Source of the DNA: Acidithiobacillus montserratensis
GTDB lineage: Bacteria > Pseudomonadota > Gammaproteobacteria > Acidithiobacillales > Acidithiobacillaceae
Direction of reading: 5' to 3'
Assembly (NCBI RefSeq): GCF_018853465.1
Contig: NZ_JABBOU010000005.1
Coordinates: forward strand, 1 to 51,688
Length of the DNA stretch: 51,688 nt
Shown here: in pieces, positions 39,536 through 48,117 of the stretch
How positions within the stretch are numbered: position 1 is the stretch's first letter
Layout of the letters: the number at the start of each line of letters is the position of its first letter
Made by a program: the position numbers and the translations under genes
The notes under the pieces: model-generated
Database searches by the model: none
What the model was told of the DNA's origin: nothing
What the model saw: the letters and a program-made list of their open reading frames with translations, nothing else

Positions 39536-41875
39536 TTAGAAATCAGCAGAAATACTGCCATATACTGTCAGCGGGGCGCCAGGAAGGGCTAACACTTGGC
39601 CTTGTGAATTGCCGAGCAACAAACCACCAGAACTGACATATTCAAATGAGTTGTAATGGTTGTTGGTCACGTTCAGCACATCGAGATTGAGTTTGACATC
39701 TTTCAGCAGAGGTACTGAACCATGCGTAGGAATGACACTCTCCAAGCCTAGATTCAACGTATCATAGGCAGGAATCTTTTGGCTGCTGGGCATGACCGTA
39801 TTGTTATTCCACATATTCTGAGCTCCGGTATAGGTATACCAGATACTGGGAGACATCAGAACACCATCCAGGAAATAACGATATTTTGCGCCAATATTGA
39901 ATGTACTCTCGGGGACATTGGAAACCGGTAATCCCTGATAACTGACGCCACCTGTCGTATAATGCGCAAAATTGGCTTTTTCAAAGTTAAGATTAGCAAA
40001 GACATGCAGATTGTAAACAGGGTCGTCTTCCACAGAAATATTGACGCCCTGATATATGGAGTCACCATCAGCATCGCCCAGATAGTTTCCATTCCCGTCA
40101 TATGCAGCAACAAACTGATTGCTGAAATGCAAGTGATAAAAACTAAATGATGCAAAAAAATGGTGGAGATAATCCGCATTATCGAAATGCATTTTAATAC
40201 CAGCATTATAATCGGCGCTGTGCTCAAGGTTATATACTGGACGAATACTCTGATAAAGGCCGCCGCCGCCGCCAACCTGAGGCTCTTTATAAGCCTGCGC
40301 ATAACTTGCAAACACTGCCAACCATGCTAAAGGTTTCCAGTTGAAATCCACAGAGGGTTCCACCTTGGTAAAGCTGTTACTCGAAGCCGGCAACTTTCCT
40401 TGATTGGTGCCTGTCGCACCTGGAATATTCGCTCCCTGTGTATACTGTGTCTGATAATTGATAAAACGAACCCCAGGAGTAATATGCAAATCATGTATCG
40501 GGCTGATTCGATCCTGGACAAATACTGCCAGATCTGTCTGATTGAAGTCATCATTACGATAGGAGTGATTGGGAAGTTCAAGAGAACCACCATCAGCCGG
40601 ATTATAAAATGCATTTTTGGTGTTATACAAGCTGTTCAGGAAAAATCCCCCAAAACTGACATCATTGTATGGAAGTTTGGCAGATATCCATAGTTTGTCA
40701 CCATACACGCTGTCATGAGGATTATTATACTCGTACAAATTACTGGGGTTTCCCAATCCATAGTTATTGTAATGCTGATGTAACCGATGACCGAAACGAT
40801 ACCAGATCATGTTGTGCAAACCAAATGTTTTATCCAGTTTCTGGTTCAGCTTGCTGTAAATCAACCAGGTCGTATTGCTATCCTGCTTATTCCAGATATC
40901 AAAAGGTATGGATGAGTAAAAACCCGTTGTCTTCTGACTATAGAGAGGACCACCTGTGGCTCCGGTATAGGTTACCCCCGCAATAGGATTGATGGGCACG
41001 GGTACTGGACGATATCCAGAGCCCTTGGCCAGATAGGCGCCGAATGAAAAATTGCCATTAGTATATGTTTTTTTGGTTTTCAAAAACCAGGCATAATTAT
41101 AGCTGGGGTTCGCAAAACCATCCGGGCTCTGACGATAACTGCTACTGGACCCTGCCCCGCCTGCCATGATGGTTGACCAACCATCAATACTACCCGTACG
41201 GACATTAAAGACGATATTTTTGGCATTATAACTACCGTAGGTTATCTTGATGTTGGCGCCTGGTTCAGCCGTCGGTTGCAGTGGAACAAAGGCAATTTGA
41301 CCGCCAATATTGTTGTACCAACGATTAACAGGATTACCTGGTCCATAGGTAATACCAATGCCCTGTATCAGGCCCATCTGTGGCACTTGTGGACTTTCCC
41401 AGAGTCCAGTTGAAGGATCTACCATTGGTACTCCGTCAAAGGTCACAGAAAGATTGCCTGCATCGATAACCGAACCGCCAAAACCACCCCAACCCTGACT
41501 AATACCGTTGACACTGATAGATGTTTTCGTGGAACCCGTATTTCCATAACCCGTTACATTGACGCCCGGCGCGTAAGCCAAAGCCTGAGCACTGCCACCT
41601 ACCGGCCCCGCTGCGGCAATTTGCTGCTTGCCAAGAACCTTTATGGACTGACCAGAGTTGAAGCGGTGCTTTTGGCTTAAAGCATGAACACTGGCATTAT
41701 CAGAAACGAGACCTGCGGTTGCATCAACTTCACCCACATTCACGGATGCCTTGTCCGCACTGCTCACGGTAGCGGCAGTGATGGTATCTGCCATGGTTGT
41801 TGTGGCACTCATCAGCAGGCCACCAGCGACAAGCGCTATGATCAAAGGACGTAATAATACGGGTTTACTTTTCAT
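39536..41875 (-). CDS. TonB-dependent outer-membrane receptor
   Basis: 779 residues: signal peptide (to about residue 29, TTTMA), a plug domain (GKQQIAAAGPVGGSAQALAY, DGVPMVDPSTGLWESPQVPQ, GPGNPVNRWYNNIGG) and a 22-strand barrel with the conserved NAGIKMHF and LNLGLESVI strands, ending in Phe (YGSISADF). It imports a large or scarce ligand using TonB energy. The promoter has four GTCAT direct repeats of the Pho-box type, so phosphate or a related signal may control it. A lone regulator is divergently transcribed upstream. No ExbB/ExbD/TonB genes are in the window. Ligand unknown. Confidence 0.93.
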   Translation of the reverse strand: MKSKPVLLRPLIIALVAGGLLMSATTTMADTITAATVSSADKASVNVGEVDATAGLVSDNASVHALSQKHRFNSGQSIKVLGKQQIAAAGPVGGSAQALAYAPGVNVTGYGNTGSTKTSISVNGISQGWGGFGGSVIDAGNLSVTFDGVPMVDPSTGLWESPQVPQMGLIQGIGITYGPGNPVNRWYNNIGGQIAFVPLQPTAEPGANIKITYGSYNAKNIVFNVRTGSIDGWSTIMAGGAGSSSSYRQSPDGFANPSYNYAWFLKTKKTYTNGNFSFGAYLAKGSGYRPVPVPINPIAGVTYTGATGGPLYSQKTTGFYSSIPFDIWNKQDSNTTWLIYSKLNQKLDKTFGLHNMIWYRFGHRLHQHYNNYGLGNPSNLYEYNNPHDSVYGDKLWISAKLPYNDVSFGGFFLNSLYNTKNAFYNPADGGSLELPNHSYRNDDFNQTDLAVFVQDRISPIHDLHITPGVRFINYQTQYTQGANIPGATGTNQGKLPASSNSFTKVEPSVDFNWKPLAWLAVFASYAQAYKEPQVGGGGGLYQSIRPVYNLEHSADYNAGIKMHFDNADYLHHFFASFSFYHLHFSNQFVAAYDGNGNYLGDADGDSIYQGVNISVEDDPVYNLHVFANLNFEKANFAHYTTGGVSYQGLPVSNVPESTFNIGAKYRYFLDGVLMSPSIWYTYTGAQNMWNNNTVMPSSQKIPAYDTLNLGLESVIPTHGSVPLLKDVKLNLDVLNVTNNHYNSFEYVSSGGLLLGNSQGQVLALPGAPLTVYGSISADF

Positions 41876-41941
41876 CTTGATGTTCTCCCTGTTATCTGTA
41901 AGCGTTAAGGACTCAGTGGAGCCTAGGTTTTGCAGCGCAAC

Positions 41942-41995
41942 AATCTAGCAGGAAAAAATGACAATCATATGACAAAATGATGACGATATTATGAC
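41942..41995 (-). promoter_or_regulatory. Four 11-bp-period GTCAT repeats and -10 of the TonB receptor
   Basis: ATGAC occurs at 41958, 41969, 41980 and 41991, exactly 11 bp apart; on the transcribed strand this is GTCAT four times. Two successive units resemble the PhoB box CTGTCATAWAWCTGTCAT. A -10-like TAGATT (41942-41947) lies 10 bp after the last repeat, the spacing of PhoB-activated promoters. Confidence 0.65.
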
Positions 41996-42072
41996 CATTT
42001 GGTGTTTTTCAAAGCCGAGCATCCAGAGAAATGCTAACTTCCCGGTCAATCACCGGGCTCAGCCAGCAAATT

Positions 42073-42088
42073 GTCATCATATTGTCAT
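42073..42088 (+). promoter_or_regulatory. Pair of GTCAT repeats before the orphan regulator
   Basis: GTCATCATATTGTCAT, two GTCAT units 11 bp apart reading toward the regulator, with TATGGG at 42102-42107 as a possible -10. Between this and the receptor repeats is a small hairpin, CCCGGT-CAATC-ACCGGG (42041-42057). Confidence 0.5.
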
Positions 42089-42151
42089 ACTTCCAAAGTA
42101 GTATGGGTCTTTTCCTTTTTTGAATATGGCATTTTGCAAGAAAAACAGGAT

Positions 42152-42988
42152 ATGCTCATGTTTACTTTCTCGGTCATTCCTTTCTTGAGCGCCCATCTGC
42201 ACTGGATCATGATGGATGGTCTAGCCTGGCTCCATATGCCCACAACAGGTGCAACATTCAGAAAAGATCCGGATATTCTGATAGTAAGCCACCACAACGA
42301 GACTCTTAGCCACACTCTCGCAGAAAAAATAAAGCTTAATACAGCTTATATTGTTGAAACAGCAAGAAGCGTTTCCGACTGCGAGAAATGGATAAACAAT
42401 TCCATTCAGCCGATTATTGTAACTACTGAGTGGGATCATGAAATCAAATCCATAGTACAGACACTACAAGAAAAGCATGATGCAGAGATGCAATTTTTGG
42501 TCATGGCCCAAGCAACAAGCACCAAGCTTGGTAAACTGGCTGAGGATGCCATACATTCAGGGGCCCAGACTTTCATTCCTCAGGCGCTGGGTAGCGCCCC
42601 ACTCGTTGCCTATCTGCACCGACTCATGAAACAACGGGCATCAGCATGCCTGGCGGAGTTTGACGATTTAAATTCCACGCGCGTGACAGTGAATCAAAAG
42701 GCACGAATCGTCAGAGTCCAGGATCAAAAAATTTATCTCCCGCGAAATCTTTTCGCGCTCTTTCTTTACATGGCTCACAACCGTGGAAAAGCATTATCTT
42801 ATCAGCAATTGACACAAGCGCAGAAGGAAGGAAAATCCGTTTTTATGGCTCCCAACACTCTGGTTGTAAAAATGTACCGCCTCAGGGGCATGTTTGAGCA
42901 TACCAGTCTGCATCACAGGCTGGAGACGGTTCCTGGTTACGGATATCGCTACACTGGGCCAGAAATACAGATTACCGATGGTCACTAA
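42152..42988 (+). CDS. Orphan OmpR-like regulator with degenerate receiver domain
   Basis: About 278 residues from ATG 42152 (start uncertain; no strong ribosome-binding site). The C-terminal third is an OmpR-type winged helix: QKARIVRVQDQKIYLPRNLF, LVVKMYRLRGMF and RLETVPGYGYRYTGP. The first part resembles a receiver (PDILIVSHHNETLSHTLAEK) but lacks the acidic pair and the phospho-acceptor Asp; at that position it reads IIVTTEWDHE. No partner kinase is adjacent. It is divergent from the TonB receptor, and repeats at both promoters have the spacing that OmpR-type winged helices read, so it may be their regulator. Composition is AT-rich. Confidence 0.75.
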   Translation: MLMFTFSVIPFLSAHLHWIMMDGLAWLHMPTTGATFRKDPDILIVSHHNETLSHTLAEKIKLNTAYIVETARSVSDCEKWINNSIQPIIVTTEWDHEIKSIVQTLQEKHDAEMQFLVMAQATSTKLGKLAEDAIHSGAQTFIPQALGSAPLVAYLHRLMKQRASACLAEFDDLNSTRVTVNQKARIVRVQDQKIYLPRNLFALFLYMAHNRGKALSYQQLTQAQKEGKSVFMAPNTLVVKMYRLRGMFEHTSLHHRLETVPGYGYRYTGPEIQITDGH

Positions 42989-43085
42989 CGTTCCTAACAA
43001 CAGCAGTAGCACATGAACGCCGACCTTGGCCCAATTACTCCGTTACAGTTCTCCTGCGATTTATCGACCTCGTAAGGATTGCGGC

Positions 43086-43116
43086 TTGACCATGAAGCCA
43101 ACATGAATGTTATGGT
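43086..43116 (+). promoter_or_regulatory. Putative long-spacer promoter of the multicopper oxidase
   Basis: TTGACC (43086-43091) and TATGGT (43111-43116) are separated by 19 bp, the stretched spacing used by MerR-family activators such as CueR, and the spacer contains the dyad AACAT-GA-ATGTT. No MerR-type gene is in the window. The remaining upstream sequence (42989-43085) shows nothing else. Confidence 0.4.
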
Positions 43117-43151
43117 TTCTGCGTCTGCATCCACACCCTGAGGTCAAGGCC

Positions 43152-44777
43152 ATGACGCACCACACCTTTCCCCAAAAGCCCGTTGCCTCCTTCATTTCCC
43201 GCCGCCAGTTTCTGACATACGGCGCCGGAGCTTCCGCACTGTTGACTCTTCCTGCTGCCATGGCCATGGATATGAGCGGCATGAACATGACCAGCACCAA
43301 AGGCAGGACAAGTTCAATACCAAAACCGGTATTTTCCGGCACACTCCCCATTCCTCCTGTTTATACCGGGGGTTGGGGGCACGACAAGGTACGAGAGTAC
43401 CATCTGCGCATAGGTGGCGGTCACTCCACGTTACACCCCGGCCTGGAAACGGCCACCTGGGGATATAACGGTGCAGTTTTAGGACCCGCCCTGCGCATTC
43501 CCCGAGGCCAACCCGTCCGTCTTTATGTGCACAATGGGCTAGACCAGAGCACCACCACCCATTGGCATGGTGCCCATGTGCCGGGGACCATGGATGGAGG
43601 TCCGCAAAGCCTCATCCTGCCCGGAAAAACCTGGACCTACGGCTACACCATCGACCAGCCCGAAGCGACTCTCTGGTATCATCCCCATCCGGCTGGAAGA
43701 ACAGGACCCCATGTGTATGCGGGTCTGGCGGGATTATATCTGGTGGAAGACGGTACCGACCGGCGCCTGGGATTGCCTCATCATTGGGGGGTGGATGATA
43801 TCCCGGTCATCGTCCAGGACCGGCTGCTCGATGCCCGGGGCAGGCTCGTTTATATGCCCCAGGCCATGGATGTGATGGGCATGAAGGGCAACCGCTTTCT
43901 GATCAATGGCCGGGAATCCCCCATCCTGAAAGTACCGGCGCAGTGGCTGCGTTTGCGCCTGCTGAATGCCTCCAATGCCCGGATTTATAATTTTGCGCTG
44001 ACGGGCGATCAGACTTTTTATGTCATTGCCAGTGATGCCGGCTATCTGGAGTCCCCCGTACGCGTCCAGCGTTTGCTTCTGGCGCCCGCCGAACGGGCGG
44101 AAATCCTGCTGGATCTCCGGGCAATGGAAGGAAAAAGGCTCTGGCTACGCAGCGATTCGGCGGCCGTGATACCGGGGCTCAGCCTTCATCCCATGGATAG
44201 TGATCAATTTGATCGCAGCAACTTTAACCTGCTGGAAATCCAGGTCGACACTGCCACCAGCACAGGCGGACAGTTGCCGGATCATTTGGTGGATATACCG
44301 CGCTTACAGGCCAATGCCGGATCACGGCGCTTCACACTGCGGGGGATGGCCATGGACAAAATGCCTCTCGCGCAGCAGGCTCTGGCCAAAGCCTTGCACA
44401 ACGGTCCGGCGCAAATGTCCATGGGCGTGGGTCGGGAACCGCTGTTTTCCATCAATAACCAGTACATGAACATGCAGGTCATCAACCAGCGCCTGCGTCT
44501 GGGCAGCACGGAAATCTGGGAAGTCTATAATGACGCGGAAATGGCCCATACTTTTCATGTCCATGGCACCTCTTTTCAGATTCTGTCCCGCAATGGCAAG
44601 GCGCCACCGGCTTATGAAGCGGGCTGGAAAGATACCCTGTTGATCCGGCGGGCCGAGACGGTGCGCTTCATCGCCCATTATGGTCATCCCGCCCCCGACG
44701 ACTTCCCTTATATGTACCACTGTCACATGCTGGAGCATGAAGACAATGGCATGATGGGGCAATTTACTGTGAGCTGA
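43152..44777 (+). CDS. Tat-exported multicopper oxidase (CueO/CopA-like)
   Basis: 541 residues. Twin-arginine signal SRRQFLTYGAGASALLTLPA, then a Met-rich stretch (AMDMSGMNMT), then three cupredoxin domains. All copper-site motifs are present: THWHGAHVPG and LWYHPHPAG in domain 1, and HTFHVHG and YHCHMLEHEDNGMMG in domain 3, the last with Cys and axial Met of the type 1 site. CueO-like enzymes oxidise Cu(I) in the periplasm and protect against copper. The start at 43152 follows GAGG; the in-frame frame upstream is promoter sequence. A CusRS-like system and an RND pump follow, so this is a copper or metal resistance island. Confidence 0.93.
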   Translation: MTHHTFPQKPVASFISRRQFLTYGAGASALLTLPAAMAMDMSGMNMTSTKGRTSSIPKPVFSGTLPIPPVYTGGWGHDKVREYHLRIGGGHSTLHPGLETATWGYNGAVLGPALRIPRGQPVRLYVHNGLDQSTTTHWHGAHVPGTMDGGPQSLILPGKTWTYGYTIDQPEATLWYHPHPAGRTGPHVYAGLAGLYLVEDGTDRRLGLPHHWGVDDIPVIVQDRLLDARGRLVYMPQAMDVMGMKGNRFLINGRESPILKVPAQWLRLRLLNASNARIYNFALTGDQTFYVIASDAGYLESPVRVQRLLLAPAERAEILLDLRAMEGKRLWLRSDSAAVIPGLSLHPMDSDQFDRSNFNLLEIQVDTATSTGGQLPDHLVDIPRLQANAGSRRFTLRGMAMDKMPLAQQALAKALHNGPAQMSMGVGREPLFSINNQYMNMQVINQRLRLGSTEIWEVYNDAEMAHTFHVHGTSFQILSRNGKAPPAYEAGWKDTLLIRRAETVRFIAHYGHPAPDDFPYMYHCHMLEHEDNGMMGQFTVS

Positions 44778-44789
44778 TCCGGCGCAAGT

Positions 44790-45743
44790 TCAAGCCTCTC
44801 CAGCGGCCATGCGCAGGGCACGCGGCGTGAAATATACCCATGCCGCCAGAAACAGGAAGGCGATGATATAAATATTGGTCGTGCCCAGCACATCGCCCTT
44901 GTTGGCAGTACTGCCGGGCAGATAGGGCGCGCCCCAGCCCTCGGCGGTGGTCCAGACCCCGAAGCTGTAGGCTATGCCCACCGGAATGATCCAGCGCAAA
45001 CCCCGCCCGATGAGCAGAAAAAAGGCAATAACGCTTTCCATGATGGCGGCCACATAGCCAAAAAGTACCGGCCCAACCAGATTGATGACGGCAATCACAA
45101 AAGAAATGTAGGCAGCAATCCATGCCGGTTCGCCGGGTAGAGCTTGTTGCAGATAAGTTACCGCATTGTCCAGGAAATAGGGTTGCCATTTCCAGAAGGC
45201 ATCAAAAGCCCAGAGCAGGCCGAAAAGAATCCGCGCGGTGTGCATAGCCGGTGCGTACAAAGGCTTGTGGGGTGACTGGTTCAGGCTCAAGCCCTCCCAG
45301 CTGCGCGACCAGATGACATAAAGAAAACACAGGGCATAGATGATCGCCGTACCCGGGTCTGTGGCTCCCTGGGTATAAGGTCCGCCAAAACCACCCACGG
45401 TACTCCAGAGCCAGAGATTATACAGGGCACCCACCCAGGCCAGATAAGGCAAGCCCAGACCGGTAAGCAAAGCTACCGCGAGAATGGCATCCAGACCCAC
45501 GGTGGCATAAGCCACGGCCTGCGGCCCAATCTGTTGCACCAGGGTCGCCATCCAGTGACAATAGGCCATCACCCAGTCCGGCTGACCACTGACCCAGTCA
45601 GCATTGAAACTGCCCAAAAAATGAGCCACGTATACCGGATTGAACTGCAACCAGGTATTGATCAGCCAAATCAGGCCGAAGAGGATGCGCACTGCGCCAA
45701 AAGCCCGGCGGCGTTGCTGCTCCAAAGCAAGAGAGGATGACAT
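44790..45743 (-). CDS. DoxX/DoxD-like integral membrane protein (duplicated domain)
   Basis: 317 residues with about eight helices in two similar halves, each starting with a FGAVRILFGLIWLINTWLQF / ARILFGLLWAFDAFWKWQPY pattern. Parallel motifs occur in both halves: TVGGFGGPYTQGATDPGTAIIY and TAEGWGAPYLPGSTANKGDV. This is the DoxX superfamily; DoxD is a subunit of thiosulfate:quinone oxidoreductase in acidophilic sulfur oxidisers, but I do not see a DoxA domain, so that activity is not claimed. The start at 45743 is chosen for family fit; 45764 is an alternative. It converges on the multicopper oxidase (12-bp gap) and is divergent from the CusRS-like genes. Confidence 0.78.
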   Translation of the reverse strand: MSSSLALEQQRRRAFGAVRILFGLIWLINTWLQFNPVYVAHFLGSFNADWVSGQPDWVMAYCHWMATLVQQIGPQAVAYATVGLDAILAVALLTGLGLPYLAWVGALYNLWLWSTVGGFGGPYTQGATDPGTAIIYALCFLYVIWSRSWEGLSLNQSPHKPLYAPAMHTARILFGLLWAFDAFWKWQPYFLDNAVTYLQQALPGEPAWIAAYISFVIAVINLVGPVLFGYVAAIMESVIAFFLLIGRGLRWIIPVGIAYSFGVWTTAEGWGAPYLPGSTANKGDVLGTTNIYIIAFLFLAAWVYFTPRALRMAAGEA

Positions 45744-45781
45744 GATATCTCGAATTCCTGACATAAAATCAGCAAACATTC

Positions 45782-45806
45782 TTGACCATAATGGCGCAAA
45801 GGTCAA
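45782..45806. promoter_or_regulatory. Inverted repeat between DoxX-like and response-regulator genes
   Basis: TTGACC (45782-45787) and GGTCAA (45801-45806) form an inverted repeat with a 13-bp centre in the 179-bp divergent gap. The word CTTGACCAT is shared with the multicopper oxidase promoter (43085-43093). A protein that binds it is not known. Confidence 0.35.
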
Positions 45807-45922
45807 AAAATGAATAATCACCAGCAAGAATCGTGATAGCCTTACAAATCCTGGCATTTGTTAGATCCGTTAATAATCGGTATTTTTATACTTTTATCAT
45901 TTACTGGACACACTCCCTGCCC

Positions 45923-46597
45923 ATGAAAATTCTGGTCATTGAAGATGAAGTCAAAACATCTGCCTTTCTCAAAAAAGGGTTCAGTGAGGAAGGGCACGTC
46001 GTCGACCTGGCCAATAACGGCGTGGACGGCCAACATCTGGCCGAGACCGGCGAATATGAGGTAATTATTCTCGACCTGATGCTACCGCAACGGGATGGCT
46101 GGTGGGTTCTACAGGAAATCCGCAAACGTCGCTCGGATCAGGCGGTGATTCTGTTGACGGCCCTGGATGCCGTAGATCAGCGCGTGCAAGGCCTGCGCCA
46201 GGGTGCGGACGACTATCTGGTAAAACCTTTTGCCTTTTCCGAACTATTGGCCCGGGTGCAGAACATCCTGCGGCGCAGCAATATCCGCACCGATGAAGTG
46301 CTGCATTACGCCGATCTGGGGATGGATCTTTTGCGCCACAAAATCTGGAGAGCGGCCACGCCTATTCCACTGGCACCCCAGGAGTTTCGTCTGCTGGCCT
46401 ACCTCATGCGCTTTCCCGGTGAGGTGCTGACCCGCACCCGCATTGCCGAACAGGTCTGGGACATGCATTTTGAAAGTGATAGTAATGTGGTGGACGTCGC
46501 TATCCGCCGCCTCCGCCGGAAAGTCGATGATCCCTTTCCGGACAAGCTGATCCATACCTTACGCGGAGTGGGCTATGTGCTTGAACTCCGTCACTAA
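45923..46597 (+). CDS. OmpR-family response regulator, CusR/CopR-like
   Basis: 224 residues: receiver with Glu7-Asp8, phospho-acceptor Asp51 (IILDLMLPQRDGW) and Lys in LVKPFAFSELLARV, then a winged helix (LAPQEFRLLAYLMRFPGEVL, HFESDSNVVDVAIRRLRRKV). The DSNVVDVAIRRLRRKVD wording is typical of CusR/CopR/IrlR regulators of copper, silver and other metals. The start at 45923 lacks a clear ribosome-binding site. Its kinase gene overlaps it by 23 bp. A CusR-box-like palindrome precedes the pump operon downstream. Confidence 0.9.
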   Translation: MKILVIEDEVKTSAFLKKGFSEEGHVVDLANNGVDGQHLAETGEYEVIILDLMLPQRDGWWVLQEIRKRRSDQAVILLTALDAVDQRVQGLRQGADDYLVKPFAFSELLARVQNILRRSNIRTDEVLHYADLGMDLLRHKIWRAATPIPLAPQEFRLLAYLMRFPGEVLTRTRIAEQVWDMHFESDSNVVDVAIRRLRRKVDDPFPDKLIHTLRGVGYVLELRH

Positions 46598-48017
46598 ATG
46601 GTCATTGCAACTCAGCCGGTCCATAGCCCTGCGCCTGACGCTCTGGTATGCACTGTTGAGCACACTATTGATAGCAGTGGCTGGGAGCGCCCTGTACTGG
46701 ATACTGGCGGAACAACTCCGCCAGGCTGACAGTCAGATTCTGGTCAGCAAAATTCACGCGGTGCAAACAGCACTTCACAACGCCGGTGATAACTACACGA
46801 ATCTCCTTCACGAAACCCAACTGGAAGCCAGCACGATCCGGGGCATTTATATCTGGGTGACCCGCCCCCGGCAGGGAATCATCGTCCGTAGCCAGACGTT
46901 CAACCCCCTTCTTGATGGCCACAAGGCTTTCGATCATAAGCCGCAGGGCTCCCAAACCCAGCAGTGGCATTGGAAAGTCAAGAAACACGAGCATTTTCAG
47001 GTGATGGCGCAACGCATTGCCGGCAACCCAGCCAGCACCATTTATGTGGCCATGCGCACCAGTGAACGCGAGCATTTTCTGGCCTTTTATCGCCACGCCC
47101 TGGCGTTATCGGTTGCTTTGGCCCTGGGTATGGCGATTCTGGGTGGGTACCTGATTGCTCGACGTGGTCTGCGTCCGGTCCATCAACTGGCGACTATCGT
47201 AGATGAACTGAGTGCCAGTGAATTGCATCGCCGTATTGCCGGTGCACACTGGCCCAGCGAACTGGCGACGCTGGCCGGAAATTTTGATCGCCTGCTGGAA
47301 CGTCTGGAAAATGCCTTTGCCCGAATCTCCCGCTTCTCGGCGGACATTGCCCATGAGTTGCGCACGCCCATTCATATTCTCCGTGGCGAGGGTGAACTGA
47401 CCCTCTCCAGAACCCGGAACATTGATGAATATCAGGCTTGTATCGCCTCTGCCATGGAGGAATATGCGCGTTTGTCACAAATGGTGGATGCGTTGCTGTT
47501 TTTGGCCCGCGCCGAACAAGATCAACAAGTGCTCGAGAAAAAGCGGCTCAACGCCCATCAGGAGGTCGCCTCCATCTGTGCCTTTTATCAGGCGATGGCC
47601 GATGAACAGGAAGTCAACCTGGACAATGAGGTGGATGCAAGCATCGTCGCCAATTCCGAGCTCCTGCGCCGGGCATTGAGCAATCTGCTGGTTAACGCCC
47701 TTGCTCATACCCCGGCGGGGGGCAGTATCCGGATCCACAGCGCCCGGACCCGGGAGCGGCTGCAACTGATCGTCAGCGACAACGGGACCGGCATCAGTAG
47801 CGAGGCACTCGACCGGGTGTTTGATCGCTTTTACAGTGAAGATGCAGCCCGCATGCGTCGTGGGCAAGGAACCGGGTTGGGATTGGCTATTGTCCGCTCC
47901 ATAATGCAATTACACGGTGGAGAAGCGGAGCTGGAAAGTGCACCGGGAAGCGGTACGACGGCCATTCTCTCATTTCCAATAATTCACCCGCATCAAGACA
48001 AATACCCCATAAGATGA
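46575..48017 (+). CDS. Sensor histidine kinase, CusS-like
   Basis: 480 residues: two membrane helices (about 20-42 and 175-195) with a periplasmic sensor of about 130 residues rich in His near its end (HWHWKVKKHEHFQVM), HAMP, the HisKA motif SADIAHELRTPIHILRGEGE, and ATPase boxes NLLVNALAHTP, DNGTGIS and GQGTGLGLAIVRSIM. This is the CusS/CopS layout; the periplasmic His residues could bind metal. The ATG at 46575 overlaps the regulator gene and follows GGAG. Its stop codon lies inside the CusR-box-like palindrome. Confidence 0.92.
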   Translation: MCLNSVTKWSLQLSRSIALRLTLWYALLSTLLIAVAGSALYWILAEQLRQADSQILVSKIHAVQTALHNAGDNYTNLLHETQLEASTIRGIYIWVTRPRQGIIVRSQTFNPLLDGHKAFDHKPQGSQTQQWHWKVKKHEHFQVMAQRIAGNPASTIYVAMRTSEREHFLAFYRHALALSVALALGMAILGGYLIARRGLRPVHQLATIVDELSASELHRRIAGAHWPSELATLAGNFDRLLERLENAFARISRFSADIAHELRTPIHILRGEGELTLSRTRNIDEYQACIASAMEEYARLSQMVDALLFLARAEQDQQVLEKKRLNAHQEVASICAFYQAMADEQEVNLDNEVDASIVANSELLRRALSNLLVNALAHTPAGGSIRIHSARTRERLQLIVSDNGTGISSEALDRVFDRFYSEDAARMRRGQGTGLGLAIVRSIMQLHGGEAELESAPGSGTTAILSFPIIHPHQDKYPIR

Positions 48018-48040
48018 CAATTTGGTCATCTTATCGTCAT
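48011..48040. promoter_or_regulatory. CusR/CopR-box-like palindrome before the RND operon
   Basis: Arms AAGATGACAA (48011-48020) and TGGTCATCTT (48023-48032), 2 bp apart, match the E. coli CusR box arms AAAATGACAA and TTGTCATTTT at nearly all positions. The right arm continues into a second GTCAT unit 11 bp on (48036-48040). The palindrome includes the kinase stop codon and lies 86 bp upstream of the next gene. Confidence 0.72.
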
Positions 48041-48117
48041 CTTCCCGACAGGTACTTATGTCATCATGATTAAATGATTCTGACAATTCCAAGAATTTTT
48101 CCAGAAACAGAGAAAAT

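Noticed and set aside
44790..45743. Thiosulfate:quinone oxidoreductase (DoxDA) identity
   Set aside because: Both halves look like DoxX/DoxD helices and I see no DoxA domain, so only family membership is claimed.
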